A stretch of 64,000 bases of DNA from Clostridiales bacterium (GTDB taxonomy: Bacteria > Bacillota > Clostridia > Lachnospirales > Lachnospiraceae), in assembly GCA_019424245.1 (NCBI GenBank), contig JAHYZV010000005.1, forward strand, positions 1 to 64,000. The letters are read 5' to 3'. The notes beneath the pieces were generated by a model. That model worked only from the letters and a program-made list of their open reading frames with translations. It was not told the origin of the DNA and ran no database searches. Positions 26,339 to 36,170 of the stretch are shown piece by piece. Numbering within the stretch: position 1 is the first letter of the stretch; each line of letters begins with the position of its first letter. The position numbers were made by a program, and so were the translations under genes.

Positions 26339-26614
26339 TTAGAAATTAAAATTAAGTATAACTGCTATAACAACAAAAAGAATTACAAGAATCTTGGTTA
26401 TCTTAACAAGCTTGCCTTCCATTGAACGACCCTTGTTCTTACCCCAGTATGAATCAGCAGCACCACTAATTGTTCCTGACAATCCGTTCTGCTTACTTTC
26501 CTGCATAAGAATTATTATTGCTAAAGCTATACAAATTACTACAAATACTCCCATTAAACCAATTCTTAATACATCTCCGACAGACATATGAAACAATGGA
26601 ATTATCTTATTCAT
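26339..26614 (-). CDS. secG: Protein-export membrane protein SecG
   Basis: A subunit of the SecYEG translocon of about 91 residues. Two membrane segments are seen (GLMGVFVVICIALAIIILMQ and ITKILVILFVVIAVILNF), separated by QESKQNGLSGTISGAADSYW. The Q-x-x-x-x-G-L-S-G-x-x-x-G motif is the SecG signature. I start at 26614, where GAGGA precedes the ATG; the frame is open to 26638. Confidence 0.94.
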   Translation of the reverse strand: MNKIIPLFHMSVGDVLRIGLMGVFVVICIALAIIILMQESKQNGLSGTISGAADSYWGKNKGRSMEGKLVKITKILVILFVVIAVILNFNF

Positions 26615-26742
26615 ACCATCCTCATTCCTGCGCATCATGCGCTTTTTATTACATAATTATGCCAATACGGCAACATAGGTCATTCTATCACAAATAAACA
26701 TTTTGTGCAAGAAAAATTGACAAATTAATTTCAACCACTCAA

Positions 26743-28293
26743 TTAGTTCTTCTTAACAAGAAGAGATTCACCTGTCATCTCAACCGGTTTCTCAAGTCCC
26801 ATAATTTCAATAAGTGTAGGAGCAATATCGCATAATCTTCCACCCTCACGAAGTGTATAATTCTCATCATAATTAACAAGAATGAATGGAACCGGATTAG
26901 TTGTATGTGCTGTATGTGGAGCTCCTGTTTCGTAATCAATCATCTTCTCAGCATTACCATGGTCTGCGCAGATAAAGAGAACTCCATCAACATCCTTAAC
27001 CGCATCTACAGCCTTTCCAACAAGCTCATCAACCTTCTCCACAGCCTTGATTGCTGCTGGAATAACACCTGTATGTCCAACCATATCAGGGTTAGCAAAG
27101 TTGATAATAATAACATCATATTTGTCAGACTTGATAGCCTCAACTAAGTCCATACCTACTTCTGGAGCACTCATCTCTGGCTTTAAGTCATATGTTGCAA
27201 CATCCTTAGGTGAGTTAACGAGTAATCTGAACTCATCAACATTAGGGTCTTCAACACCGCCATTAAAGAAGAATGTAACATGTGCATATTTCTCTGTCTC
27301 AGCAAGTCTTAACTGCTTCTTTCCATGATTAGCAAGGAATTCACCAAATGTGTTCTTAATATGCTCTTTCTTGAATGCAACCTTCTTGTTAGGGATTGAT
27401 TCATCATAATCCTTGAAGCATACAAATGTTAATGGAATAAATCCTGTCTTTCTTTCAAATCCTGTAAACTTATCATCGCAGAACGCTCTTGTCATCTCTC
27501 TTGCACGGTCTGGACGGAAGTTAAAGAATATAACAGAATCATTAGCCTTAACTAATGAAAGTGGCTGACCATCTTTACAGATAACTGTTGGCTCAACGAA
27601 TTCATCTGTCTTACCATTATCATATGACTCCTGAAGTGCCTGTGTAGCTGACTCGGCCTTAATGCCATCACCTGTTACAAGTGAATCATAAGCCTTTTCT
27701 ACTCTGTCCCAGTTATTATCTCTGTCCATTGCATAGTAACGGCCTGATAAAGATGCGACCTTACCAACTCCTATTTCTGCCATCTTATTCTCAAGTGTCT
27801 CAACAAATCCCTTAGCTGAAGCTGGAGGTGTATCTCTTCCGTCGAGGAACGCATGAACATATACTTTAGACACTCCCTGCTGCTTTGCCATCTCTAAAAG
27901 TCCATATACATGGCTTAAATGACTGTGAACACCACCATCTGATAAAAGTCCGAAAAGGTGAAGATCCGAATCATTCTTCTTGCAGTTCTCCATTGCCTCA
28001 AGTAATTCTTCGTTCTTAAAGAATGTACCATCTTCAATATCCTTAGTAATTCTTGTAAGATCCTGATAAATAATTCTACCAGCACCAATATTCATATGAC
28101 CAACTTCTGAATTACCCATCTGTCCGTCTGGAAGACCTACAGCAAGTCCTGAAGCATATCCCTTCTGGAACGGGCATTCCTTCATAAGCTTATCCATAAC
28201 AGGAGTGTTAGCCATAGCAATAGCATTACCCTCTGTTCTATCATTTAAACCATAACCATCAAGTACCATTAAAACTACTGGTTTTTTACTCAT
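26743..28293 (-). CDS. gpmI: 2,3-bisphosphoglycerate-independent phosphoglycerate mutase
   Basis: A 516-residue Mn-dependent enzyme converting 3-phosphoglycerate to 2-phosphoglycerate. It begins MSKKPVVLMVLDGYGLNDRT; the first metal Asp is in MVLDGYG and the phosphoserine nucleophile is in MGNSEVGHMNIGAG. HAFLDGRDTPP and FICADHGNAEKM, the phosphatase-domain metal site, are seen. The start at 28293 has AAAGGAG upstream; the longer frame to 28392 would overlap the tpiA terminator. Last gene of the gap-pgk-tpiA-gpmI block. Confidence 0.97.
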   Translation of the reverse strand: MSKKPVVLMVLDGYGLNDRTEGNAIAMANTPVMDKLMKECPFQKGYASGLAVGLPDGQMGNSEVGHMNIGAGRIIYQDLTRITKDIEDGTFFKNEELLEAMENCKKNDSDLHLFGLLSDGGVHSHLSHVYGLLEMAKQQGVSKVYVHAFLDGRDTPPASAKGFVETLENKMAEIGVGKVASLSGRYYAMDRDNNWDRVEKAYDSLVTGDGIKAESATQALQESYDNGKTDEFVEPTVICKDGQPLSLVKANDSVIFFNFRPDRAREMTRAFCDDKFTGFERKTGFIPLTFVCFKDYDESIPNKKVAFKKEHIKNTFGEFLANHGKKQLRLAETEKYAHVTFFFNGGVEDPNVDEFRLLVNSPKDVATYDLKPEMSAPEVGMDLVEAIKSDKYDVIIINFANPDMVGHTGVIPAAIKAVEKVDELVGKAVDAVKDVDGVLFICADHGNAEKMIDYETGAPHTAHTTNPVPFILVNYDENYTLREGGRLCDIAPTLIEIMGLEKPVEMTGESLLVKKN

Positions 28294-28353
28294 AATGTGA
28301 TTCTCCTTTAAATGTATTCTAATTAATTGCCTATAGCATGATAGCACATTTGT

Positions 28354-28404
28354 AAAAAAAATCAAAGACCTTGTCTTGAATATTATCATCAAAACAAGGT
28401 CTTT
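28354..28404 (-). terminator. Terminator after tpiA
   Basis: AAAGACCTTGT and ACAAGGTCTTT form an 11-bp stem on the minus strand, followed by GATTTTTTTTAC. It lies between tpiA and gpmI. Confidence 0.85.
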
Positions 28405-28414
28405 TCATGCTTAT

Positions 28415-29164
28415 TTACTTATTATAATTAACTATATCCGCAAAATCCGGCTTGAGACTTGCACCTCCTACCAGTCCACCATCAATATCAGGCTGAGCAA
28501 AAAGCTCTGCTGCATTAGAAGCATTAACACTTCCTCCATAAAGAATCCTTATCTGATCCGCTGTTTCTTTATCATATAACTCTTCGAATACAGTTCTTAT
28601 AAATCCGCATACTTCCTGTGCCTGCGCTGTAGTTGCAACCTTTCCTGTTCCAATAGCCCAGATTGGCTCATAAGCAACTATTGTATGAAGCACCTGCTCT
28701 TTAGTAACACCAACATATGCTTCTACTATCTGTTCTTTAACGAAATCAAGTGTAATCCCTTTTTCTCTCTGTTCAAGTGTCTCTCCACAACAAAGAATTG
28801 GGATAATTCCATGTTCAAGTACCTTATGCATCTTGAGATTAAGCACTGTATTGCTTTCATTAAAATACATTCTTCTTTCTGAATGTCCTATTATAACATG
28901 GCTTACCCCGGCATCAACAAGCATCTCAGGCGATAACTCACCGGTAAATGCTCCTTTCTCCTGATAATATACATTCTCTGCACCAATATGTATATTAGAT
29001 CCCTTCACTGCCTCCACCACAGGTACAATGTCAATGGATGGTACACAGAACACAACATCAACATCCGGATTATTAACATTCGGTCTCAATTCAGTAACGA
29101 GCTTAACTGCCTGGCTTGGTGTCATATTCATCTTCCAATTGCCTGCTATTACTTTTCTTCTCAT
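28415..29164 (-). CDS. tpiA: Triosephosphate isomerase
   Basis: A 249-residue TIM-barrel enzyme interconverting dihydroxyacetone phosphate and glyceraldehyde-3-phosphate. Seen: VIAGNWKMN with the catalytic Lys at the N-terminus, VIGHSERR with the catalytic His, [13 protein letters not shown] with the catalytic Glu and flexible loop 6, and ILYGGSVN for phosphate binding. Start at 29164 chosen for GGGGAGG six bases upstream. Third gene of the glycolytic block, with its own terminator. Confidence 0.98.
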   Translation of the reverse strand: MRRKVIAGNWKMNMTPSQAVKLVTELRPNVNNPDVDVVFCVPSIDIVPVVEAVKGSNIHIGAENVYYQEKGAFTGELSPEMLVDAGVSHVIIGHSERRMYFNESNTVLNLKMHKVLEHGIIPILCCGETLEQREKGITLDFVKEQIVEAYVGVTKEQVLHTIVAYEPIWAIGTGKVATTAQAQEVCGFIRTVFEELYDKETADQIRILYGGSVNASNAAELFAQPDIDGGLVGGASLKPDFADIVNYNK

Positions 29165-29303
29165 TCTACGCCTCCCCACAGGAAATTATCCATAATAACA
29201 TATATATGGACAATCCTATTAAATATTCCGATATAACTATCCTAGTAAAACAAATAATAGCATACTTTGGTACATATTTCAAGTATAGTTTGTGAAATAA
29301 ATA

Positions 29304-29346
29304 ACAAAAAATCCAGACCCCACTTAACAAAAATAAGGTCTGGATT
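29304..29346 (-). terminator. Terminator after pgk
   Basis: AATCCAGACC and GGTCTGGATT form a 10-bp stem on the minus strand, followed by TTTTTGTTAT. It lies between pgk and tpiA. Confidence 0.85.
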
Positions 29347-29381
29347 AAAATATTATTATATAACTATGTCAGTAAAATCAA

Positions 29382-30575
29382 TTACTTATCGTTAGCTGCA
29401 ACTACACCTGGAAGTTCTTTACCTTCAAGGAATTCAAGAGATGCTCCACCACCTGTTGAGATGTGTGTCATCTTATCTCCGAATCCTAAGTTGTTAACAG
29501 CTGCTGCTGAATCACCACCACCGATGATTGTTGTAGCATCTTTAAGCTGTGCAAGTTCCTCTGCAACAGCTATTGTTCCTGCTGCAAAATTAGGGAATTC
29601 AAACACTCCCATTGGTCCATTCCATACTACAGTCTTGGCATCCTTTAAAGCTTCCTTGTAAAGCTCACATGTCTTAGGTCCAATATCCATACCCATGTCA
29701 TCATCTGCCTGATGTCCTGCTTCTACAACATGTGAAGGAGAATCATTGCTGAATTCCTTAGCTACAACTGTATCAATAGGAATAAGCATTTTAACGCCCT
29801 TTTCTTCAGCCTTCTTCATCATATCCTTAGCATAATCAAGATAATCATCCTCTACTAATGACTGACCTACATTACCACCATGTGCTTTCTGGAATGTATA
29901 AGACATACCACCACCGATAATAAGTGTGTCAACCTTATCAAGAAGATTATTGATAACTGAAATCTTAGAAGAAACCTTTGAACCTCCAAGAATTGCAACG
30001 AAAGGTCTTACAGGATTATTAACTGCATTTCCAAGGAAATCAATTTCCTTCTGCATAAGGTATCCAACAACAGCTGTATCAACATACTGTGTAACACCTA
30101 CGTTAGAACAATGTGCTCTGTGAGCTGTACCAAATGCATCATTAACAAATACATCTGCAATAGAAGCTAAATCCTTAGAAAATGCTTCACCGTTCTTAGT
30201 CTCTTCTGGTCTGAATCTTGTATTTTCAAGAAGAATAACATCTCCATCATTCATTGCGGCAACAGCTGCTCTTGCATTATCGCCTACAACAGTATCATCT
30301 GCTGCAAACTTAACTTCCTGACCAAGAAGTTCTGAAAGTCTCTTTGCAACTGGTGCAAGAGAAAATGCAGCATCTGGTCCCTTTGGCTTTCCAAGATGTG
30401 AACAAAGAATAACCTTTCCTCCATCAGCAATAAGCTTCTTGATTGTTGGAAGAGCAGCTACAAGTCTTGTTTCATCTGTAATTCTGCTTCCATCTAAAGG
30501 TACATTAAAATCACATCTGCATAATACTCTTTTGCCCTTTACATTGATATCATCAATAGACTTTTTATTAAGCAT
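29382..30575 (-). CDS. pgk: Phosphoglycerate kinase
   Basis: A 397-residue two-lobed kinase making ATP from 1,3-bisphosphoglycerate. Seen: [20 protein letters not shown] at the N-terminal lobe, [23 protein letters not shown] and [13 protein letters not shown], which bind substrate and nucleotide. The ATG at 30575 has GGAGG at good spacing; the frame opens at 30599. Second gene of the gap-pgk-tpiA-gpmI block. Confidence 0.98.
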   Translation of the reverse strand: MLNKKSIDDINVKGKRVLCRCDFNVPLDGSRITDETRLVAALPTIKKLIADGGKVILCSHLGKPKGPDAAFSLAPVAKRLSELLGQEVKFAADDTVVGDNARAAVAAMNDGDVILLENTRFRPEETKNGEAFSKDLASIADVFVNDAFGTAHRAHCSNVGVTQYVDTAVVGYLMQKEIDFLGNAVNNPVRPFVAILGGSKVSSKISVINNLLDKVDTLIIGGGMSYTFQKAHGGNVGQSLVEDDYLDYAKDMMKKAEEKGVKMLIPIDTVVAKEFSNDSPSHVVEAGHQADDDMGMDIGPKTCELYKEALKDAKTVVWNGPMGVFEFPNFAAGTIAVAEELAQLKDATTIIGGGDSAAAVNNLGFGDKMTHISTGGGASLEFLEGKELPGVVAANDK

Positions 30576-30624
30576 ATTAATATCCTCCATATAATACATA
30601 AAATAGCTACATATACAGCTTTAT

Positions 30625-30657
30625 AAAAAACCGGAGAATAGTCATACCATTCTCCGG
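30625..30657 (-). terminator. Terminator after gap
   Basis: CCGGAGAAT and ATTCTCCGG pair on the minus strand, followed by TTTTTTATAA. It lies between gap and pgk. Confidence 0.85.
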
Positions 30658-30675
30658 CAAAAACAATCTAAATGA

Positions 30676-31704
30676 TTAGTTTAATTCAGCGAAGTACTTA
30701 ATTGTTCTAACCATCTGGCTTGTGTATGAGTTCTCATTATCATACCAAGAAACAACCTGAACCTGGCAGCCACCGTTTGGAAGTTCATTAACCATTGTCT
30801 GAGTAGCATCAAATAATGAACCAAATCTCATACCAACGATATCGCTAGATACAATCTGCTCTGTATTGTAACCGAATGACTCTGTTGCAGCAGCCTTCAT
30901 AGCAGCATTAACTTCATCAACTGTAACCTTCTTAGCAACTACAGCATTAAGGATTGTTGTAGAACCTGTAGGTGTTGGAACTCTCTGAGCAGCTCCAATA
31001 AGCTTTCCATTAAGTTCTGGGATAACAAGACCAATAGCCTTAGCAGCACCTGTTGAGTTAGGAACGATGTTGCAAGCACCTGCTCTAGATCTTCTTAAGT
31101 CACCCTTTCTCTGTGGTCCGTCAAGGATCATCTGGTCACCTGTGTAAGCATGAATTGTACACATAATACCTGACTCAATTGTTGCACAATCGTTAAGAGC
31201 CTTAGCCATAGGAGCTAAGCAGTTTGTTGTACAAGAAGCAGCTGAGATAATCTGATCTTCTGCTGTAAGTGTCTCATGGTTTACATTGTAAACGATAGTC
31301 TTAAGGTCGTTTCCAGCTGGAGCTGAGATAACTACCTTCTTAGCACCTGCATTAATATGAGCCTGTGCCTTAGCCTTAGATGTATAGAATCCTGAACACT
31401 CAAGAACTACATCAACACCAATCTCTCCCCATGGGCAGTTATTAGCATCTGGCTCTTTGTAAATCTTGATAGTCTTGCCTTTAACTGTGATTGTACCAGC
31501 CTCATCATCAGCTGTTACCTGATCTTCCTCACCGAAGTTAACATATCTTCCCTGTGATGAGTCATACTTTAAAAGATGAGCAAGCATCTTAGGGCTTGTT
31601 AAATCGTTAATAGCAACTACCTCATATCCTTCTGCACCAAACATCTGTCTGAATGCAAGTCTACCGATACGACCAAAACCATTGATTGCAACTTTTACTG
31701 ACAT
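30676..31704 (-). CDS. gap: Glyceraldehyde-3-phosphate dehydrogenase
   Basis: A 342-residue NAD-dependent enzyme oxidising glyceraldehyde-3-phosphate to 1,3-bisphosphoglycerate. Seen: the Rossmann start [19 protein letters not shown], catalytic Cys158 in [12 protein letters not shown], and HAYTGDQ and NELNGK motifs. AGGAGG precedes the start. A good promoter lies about 60-90 bases upstream, making gap the head of the glycolytic block. Confidence 0.98.
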   Translation of the reverse strand: MSVKVAINGFGRIGRLAFRQMFGAEGYEVVAINDLTSPKMLAHLLKYDSSQGRYVNFGEEDQVTADDEAGTITVKGKTIKIYKEPDANNCPWGEIGVDVVLECSGFYTSKAKAQAHINAGAKKVVISAPAGNDLKTIVYNVNHETLTAEDQIISAASCTTNCLAPMAKALNDCATIESGIMCTIHAYTGDQMILDGPQRKGDLRRSRAGACNIVPNSTGAAKAIGLVIPELNGKLIGAAQRVPTPTGSTTILNAVVAKKVTVDEVNAAMKAAATESFGYNTEQIVSSDIVGMRFGSLFDATQTMVNELPNGGCQVQVVSWYDNENSYTSQMVRTIKYFAELN

Positions 31705-31767
31705 AAAAACAATTCCTCCTAAAATGAATTTTTATAACATAGTTTGTTAAAATTTCAACTACCGTGT

Positions 31768-31796
31768 ATTTTACATAAGAAGAAGCAAAATATCAA
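31768..31796 (-). promoter_or_regulatory. Promoter of gap
   Basis: TTGATA (31791-31796) and TAAAAT (31768-31773) with 17-base spacing on the minus strand, leaving a leader of about 55 bases. No CggR-like operator was recognised. Confidence 0.65.
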
Positions 31797-31920
31797 GGCT
31801 TTCTTCCCATTTTTTACATTTTTGCACTTTTTTCAATAATAACTCATTATCAATTAGTCATTTTGACGAAATTTTAACAAATTCTGTATCCAATATTGTT
31901 TACTTAACGCTAATCCCCGC

Positions 31921-33768
31921 TTAATACTGACTTAAAGGAAACATTTCTTTGTATTCCTCAAAATATTTATCAAAATTAGTTCCGTTATCCTTCTTGAGAT
32001 TAATAAGATACTCATGTGTATCAAACACATTTAACTCAAGCTCAATAATCGCAACTGCCACGTTAGAACAATGGTCAGCAATTCTCTCAAAATCTGTAAG
32101 CAGATCATTAAATATAAAGCCCTGATGAAGTGTACATTCACCTTTCTGGACACGCTTGACATGATTCATCTTCATTTCATCACAATATATGTCAACGAGT
32201 TCTTCTAACGGCTCTGTCTTATAGGCATATTCAACCTTGTTCTGTTCAAATGCATCTATTACATTTCCAACTATTTCTTTCATAATTAATGACATCAGTT
32301 CAACATCTTCAACAGCACAATCAGAAAACCTAAGCTTTTCATTAAACAGTTCTGCTGCTGCCTGTGATATGTTAACAGCATGGTCACTTATTCTCTCAAA
32401 ATCAGAAATTGTATGGAGAAGCTTTGAGACCTCCTTGTTCTGTCCAGAAGTAAGCTCCTGCTGTGTAATCTTTACAAGATAAGTTCCAAGCTTATCTTCA
32501 TATCTGTCAACCTTATCTTCTCTTCTCTGAATCTTGTCATATTTTTCCTGCGAAAATGTATCCAGTAGTTCCATGGAACGAATAAGATTTTTCTGTGCCA
32601 TATGTGCCATTGAACAAAGAACTGTCTTAGCCTGTTCAATAGCAACTGTAGGATGAGCAATAAATCTGTCATCAAGTACACTGATTTCAACAATATCTTT
32701 ATCTTCCTCATCAACAACCTCCTTGAAAATTGCACATACCATCTTTTCAAGGAATCTGATGAATGGAAACAGTACAGCAACTGTTGCAACTCTGAATAAT
32801 GAGTTCACAAATGCTATCGAAACAGTTGTCATCGTTCTGTCCATAAATGAAAAATGCACAAAATGATTAATACTATAAAATACTACTGCCCATATTAAAG
32901 CACCAAGTGCATCAACAAGAAGATATACAAATGCTGTTCTCTTACCATCTGTAGTCGCACCAAATGAAGAAATGATAACAGGCATGGCAGCTCCGACAGC
33001 AATACCCATTATAATAGGCAGTGCTACTGAAAATGAAATAGCTCCTGTAACTGATAAAGCCTGAAGAATACCAACTGTAGCAGATGCACTCTGCAAAACA
33101 GCAGTAACCAAAAGTCCTATAAGTATTCCTATAAATGGATTAGAAAACTTAGTAAGCATATCAATAAATGCCGGCTCAGATCTTAATGGTGCAACTGCTG
33201 CACTCATGTTCTGCATTCCTACCATAAGGATACAGAAACCTATCATAATATCACCTATATGCTTTTTTGTAGGGTTCTTACAGAACATCCTAAACATGAT
33301 TCCGATAACACCAATAACAGCAGCAAGAACCTCTGTTGAAAGTAAGTCTACCCATCCGGCACCACCACTGATATCAGAAAGACATAATACCCATCCAGTA
33401 ACAGATGTACCTATAATTGCGCCCATAATAATACCGATAGCCTGTTTCATTTTAATCATACCGGCATTAACAAAACCAACAACCATAACAGAAGTTGCCG
33501 ACGATGACTGGATAATTGCCGTAACACCTGTACCAAGCAGTACTCCCTTAAGAGGTGTATTACTTAATCTATACAGAATAACTTCCAGTTTGCCACCAGC
33601 CACTTTCTTTAATCCATCTCCCATAAGCTGCATTCCAAAAAGGAAAAGCGCTATTCCCCCGAGAAGAATAATCACAATGTGTATCAATTCAAAACTCACG
33701 AAAGCTCCTATCTGCGCATAAAAGTCAAGGTCGGACAGCGTAGTTGGTACTTCTACATCTATGCGCAT
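31921..33768 (-). CDS. Na+/Pi cotransporter family protein with PhoU-like tail
   Basis: A 615-residue membrane protein of the NptA/YjbB type, importing or exporting phosphate with sodium. About nine hydrophobic segments fill residues 20-350. The repeated QSS motifs are seen as IIQSSSATSVMVVGF and VLQSASATVGILQAL. The C-terminal 200 residues are a helical PhoU-like domain (KLLHTISDFERISDHAVNIS and LTDFERIADHCSNVAVAIIE), each with the D-x-E-R-I-x-D-H signature that binds metal in PhoU. No phosphate regulon genes are adjacent. Confidence 0.93.
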   Translation of the reverse strand: MRIDVEVPTTLSDLDFYAQIGAFVSFELIHIVIILLGGIALFLFGMQLMGDGLKKVAGGKLEVILYRLSNTPLKGVLLGTGVTAIIQSSSATSVMVVGFVNAGMIKMKQAIGIIMGAIIGTSVTGWVLCLSDISGGAGWVDLLSTEVLAAVIGVIGIMFRMFCKNPTKKHIGDIMIGFCILMVGMQNMSAAVAPLRSEPAFIDMLTKFSNPFIGILIGLLVTAVLQSASATVGILQALSVTGAISFSVALPIIMGIAVGAAMPVIISSFGATTDGKRTAFVYLLVDALGALIWAVVFYSINHFVHFSFMDRTMTTVSIAFVNSLFRVATVAVLFPFIRFLEKMVCAIFKEVVDEEDKDIVEISVLDDRFIAHPTVAIEQAKTVLCSMAHMAQKNLIRSMELLDTFSQEKYDKIQRREDKVDRYEDKLGTYLVKITQQELTSGQNKEVSKLLHTISDFERISDHAVNISQAAAELFNEKLRFSDCAVEDVELMSLIMKEIVGNVIDAFEQNKVEYAYKTEPLEELVDIYCDEMKMNHVKRVQKGECTLHQGFIFNDLLTDFERIADHCSNVAVAIIELELNVFDTHEYLINLKKDNGTNFDKYFEEYKEMFPLSQY

Positions 33769-33891
33769 TCACATAATCAGAATTTATACGCTGTCTTTTT
33801 AATAATATCAATACTAATAATCATTTTCAAGGAAAAATTACCTATATTTTACATTAGTTTACATGTTCTACATAAACATCAAAAATATCAA

Positions 33892-33919
33892 TTGCGGATT
33901 AATTATGTTTATGTATAAT
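33892..33919 (+). promoter_or_regulatory. Promoter of the PHP-domain gene
   Basis: TTGCGG (33892-33897) and consensus TATAAT (33914-33919) with 16-base spacing, 49 bases before the ATG at 33969. Confidence 0.6.
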
Positions 33920-33968
33920 GTATATTGACATTTAAGCATATGACTAATATTTGATGGAGGACATTACT

Positions 33969-34778
33969 ATGCTGTTATCAGATTCACATATACATACTAT
34001 GTTCTCTTCTGATTCAGAGGAGAACCCTGTAAATGTTGTTAACAATGCTATTTCACTGGGATTTAAACACATCTGTTTTACCGACCATAATGACTTTGAT
34101 GCTCCTTTAGAAGATGGAAAAGTCATGTTTGACCTTGATTTTCCGGAATACATTAAGTATTTCCAGAATCTGAAAGAATCATACAAAGATAAAATCAATA
34201 TTCACATAGGTGTTGAACAGGGACTTATGAGAAGCGTCGCTGACAGAGTTAATGCTTATGATTCTGAAAAGCAGCTTGATTTCATAATAGGCTCGTCACA
34301 TCTTGTATATGGAGAAGATCCCTACTACCCTGAGTTTTGGGAGAAACGTTCTGCAAAGGATACTGTTTTAACTTATTACGAAAGTATTCTTGATAATCTT
34401 GGCTGTTGTCACAACTTTGATGTGTATGGTCATCTTGATTATATTGCAAGATATATACCTGCCAATTCTTACACATATAACTGGCACGATTTTAACGATT
34501 TAATCTGCATAATTCTTAAAACAATCATTGAGCAAGGAAAAGGAATTGAAATCAACACTGCCGGTCTTAAATACGGAATGCCTGAAGCTAATCCTTGCCT
34601 TGATATTGTTAAAATGTATCACGACCTCGGAGGAGAGATAATCACTGTAGGTTCTGATGCACACGAAGTTAAGTTTTTTGCTTACAGATTTGATGTCGTG
34701 GCTGATATGCTTAAAAACGCAGGATTTAATTACTACACAATATTTAATGAAAGAAAGCCTGAGTTCATCAGATTATGA
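33969..34778 (+). CDS. PHP-domain phosphoesterase (histidinol-phosphatase type)
   Basis: A 269-residue cytosolic metal-dependent phosphatase of the PHP family, the same fold as HisK/HisJ histidinol phosphatase. Metal motifs are seen: DSHIHTMFSSDSEE at the N-terminus, CFTDHND near 45, GVEQG near 83, GSSHLVYG near 113, GHLDYIARY near 155 and VGSDAHE near 225. The ATG at 33969 has GGAGG eight bases upstream; the TTG at 33951 is less likely. No his genes are near, so the substrate is not certain. Confidence 0.85.
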   Translation: MLLSDSHIHTMFSSDSEENPVNVVNNAISLGFKHICFTDHNDFDAPLEDGKVMFDLDFPEYIKYFQNLKESYKDKINIHIGVEQGLMRSVADRVNAYDSEKQLDFIIGSSHLVYGEDPYYPEFWEKRSAKDTVLTYYESILDNLGCCHNFDVYGHLDYIARYIPANSYTYNWHDFNDLICIILKTIIEQGKGIEINTAGLKYGMPEANPCLDIVKMYHDLGGEIITVGSDAHEVKFFAYRFDVVADMLKNAGFNYYTIFNERKPEFIRL

Positions 34779-34797
34779 TGAGCTCAGGCTTATTTTA
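34755..34797. terminator. Terminator overlapping the PHP gene 3' end
   Basis: AAGCCTGAG and CTCAGGCTT pair around a loop holding the inner stem TCATCA...TGATGA, followed by ATTTTATAT on the plus strand. The left arm lies inside the last codons of the PHP gene. It may also stop the convergent GH13 transcript. Confidence 0.7.
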
Positions 34798-34822
34798 TAT
34801 ACATGTATCTTATCTGCACCTT

Positions 34823-36133
34823 CTACATACATCTGTAAAATCTGAAGCTGTAAGGTGGAAGAACTATTTTTCCAGATAAATCTTCCTTCTTACCTGTTAT
34901 AAGATTAAGTGCATCCGCACATTCTGTATCAAAGTAAGCTGTATATTCATTCTCATCTGCATTAATTGCGACAAGCACTTTTTCTCCATCAGCTTCCCTT
35001 TTGAATACATATTGTCTGTTGGTGAGTACTTTCTTGGTATAATCACCATAGCTTAATGCCCTGCTGTTATGATACATTTGTCCTAATGAACTTATTGTAT
35101 AAGTCAGCTCATTGTATTCCGGCTTGTCAAATGAAGGGCGCAGGATATTGTCATTGCCGCTGCCCTTAACTGCCTCACATCCCCATTCACTTCCATAATA
35201 TATGCATGGAATTCCCGGCATGCCGAACATCAGCGCATATATAAGCGGCAGGTGTGCTTTATTGGTAAGCGTGCTGGCAATCCTTGAAACATCATGGTTA
35301 TCAACGAATGTAAGCAGATGTTTTCCTGTATAGAGACACCATGGCTCTTTCCCAAACTGCCTTTCTATGCTGTGTGCAATCTCAAACATATTCATTGAAT
35401 TAAAGCTTGAGTACAGTCCCTTATAACACTCATAATTAGTTGCACTGTGCAGGCACTCATCATTGACTATTGTGTTGTAATCACCGTGAAGCATTTCTCC
35501 TACAAGGAAGAACTCCTGCTTCATCCGGTCTGTTTCGTATCTTAAACGCTTCATAAAATCCCTGTTAAGACAGTACGCAACGTCAAGTCTTATTCCATCA
35601 ATATCGAATTCATTAACCCATCCGCGCACTGACTCAATAAGATAATTAACCACATCCGGATTATTCAGATTGAGTTTCACAAGATTGTAATATCCTTCCC
35701 AGCCCTCATACCAGAAGCCGTCATTATATGGTGAATTGCCATCAAAGCTGATGTTAAACCAGTCCTTATAGGCAGAATCCCATTTTTTCTCACATACATC
35801 CTTAAATGCAAAGAATCCCCTTCCGACATGATTAAACACACCGTCAATGACTACCTTTATTCCTGCCTCATGCAGCTTTGACACAAGCTCTGCAAAATTC
35901 TTATTAGTTCCTATTCTTTTATCTATCATACGGTAATCCCTTGTATCATAGCCATGATAATCGCTCTCAAAAATTGGAGAAAAATACACCGCATCAGTTC
36001 CTAACTTCTGCAAATGCGGTATCCAGTCTGCAAATTCTGATATGCATCTGTTCATCACCCCGTCATTGTCTCTTAATCCATCACAAAATCCAAGTGGAAA
36101 CACCTGATAAAACACTGCTTCTTCGTACCACAT
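34823..36133 (-). CDS. GH13 alpha-amylase-family glycosidase
   Basis: A 436-residue cytosolic glycoside hydrolase acting on alpha-glucans or maltooligosaccharides. The four GH13 regions are seen: DGVFNHVG (97-104), GIRLDVAYC with nucleophile Asp184, GEMLHGD with acid/base Glu213, and FVDNHDVSR with His280 and Asp281. A short C-terminal beta domain follows. There is no signal peptide and no N-terminal cyclomaltodextrinase domain, so it is shorter than typical neopullulanases. It starts 37 bases after the cysteine desulfurase stop and is probably co-transcribed with it. Confidence 0.93.
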   Translation of the reverse strand: MWYEEAVFYQVFPLGFCDGLRDNDGVMNRCISEFADWIPHLQKLGTDAVYFSPIFESDYHGYDTRDYRMIDKRIGTNKNFAELVSKLHEAGIKVVIDGVFNHVGRGFFAFKDVCEKKWDSAYKDWFNISFDGNSPYNDGFWYEGWEGYYNLVKLNLNNPDVVNYLIESVRGWVNEFDIDGIRLDVAYCLNRDFMKRLRYETDRMKQEFFLVGEMLHGDYNTIVNDECLHSATNYECYKGLYSSFNSMNMFEIAHSIERQFGKEPWCLYTGKHLLTFVDNHDVSRIASTLTNKAHLPLIYALMFGMPGIPCIYYGSEWGCEAVKGSGNDNILRPSFDKPEYNELTYTISSLGQMYHNSRALSYGDYTKKVLTNRQYVFKREADGEKVLVAINADENEYTAYFDTECADALNLITGKKEDLSGKIVLPPYSFRFYRCM

Positions 36134-36170
36134 ATTATTTTAACCTCCGTAACTGTCTGATATATTAATA

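Noticed and set aside
33951..33969. TTG start for the PHP gene
   Set aside because: It would place GGAGG inside the coding region. The ATG at 33969 has correct spacing to it.
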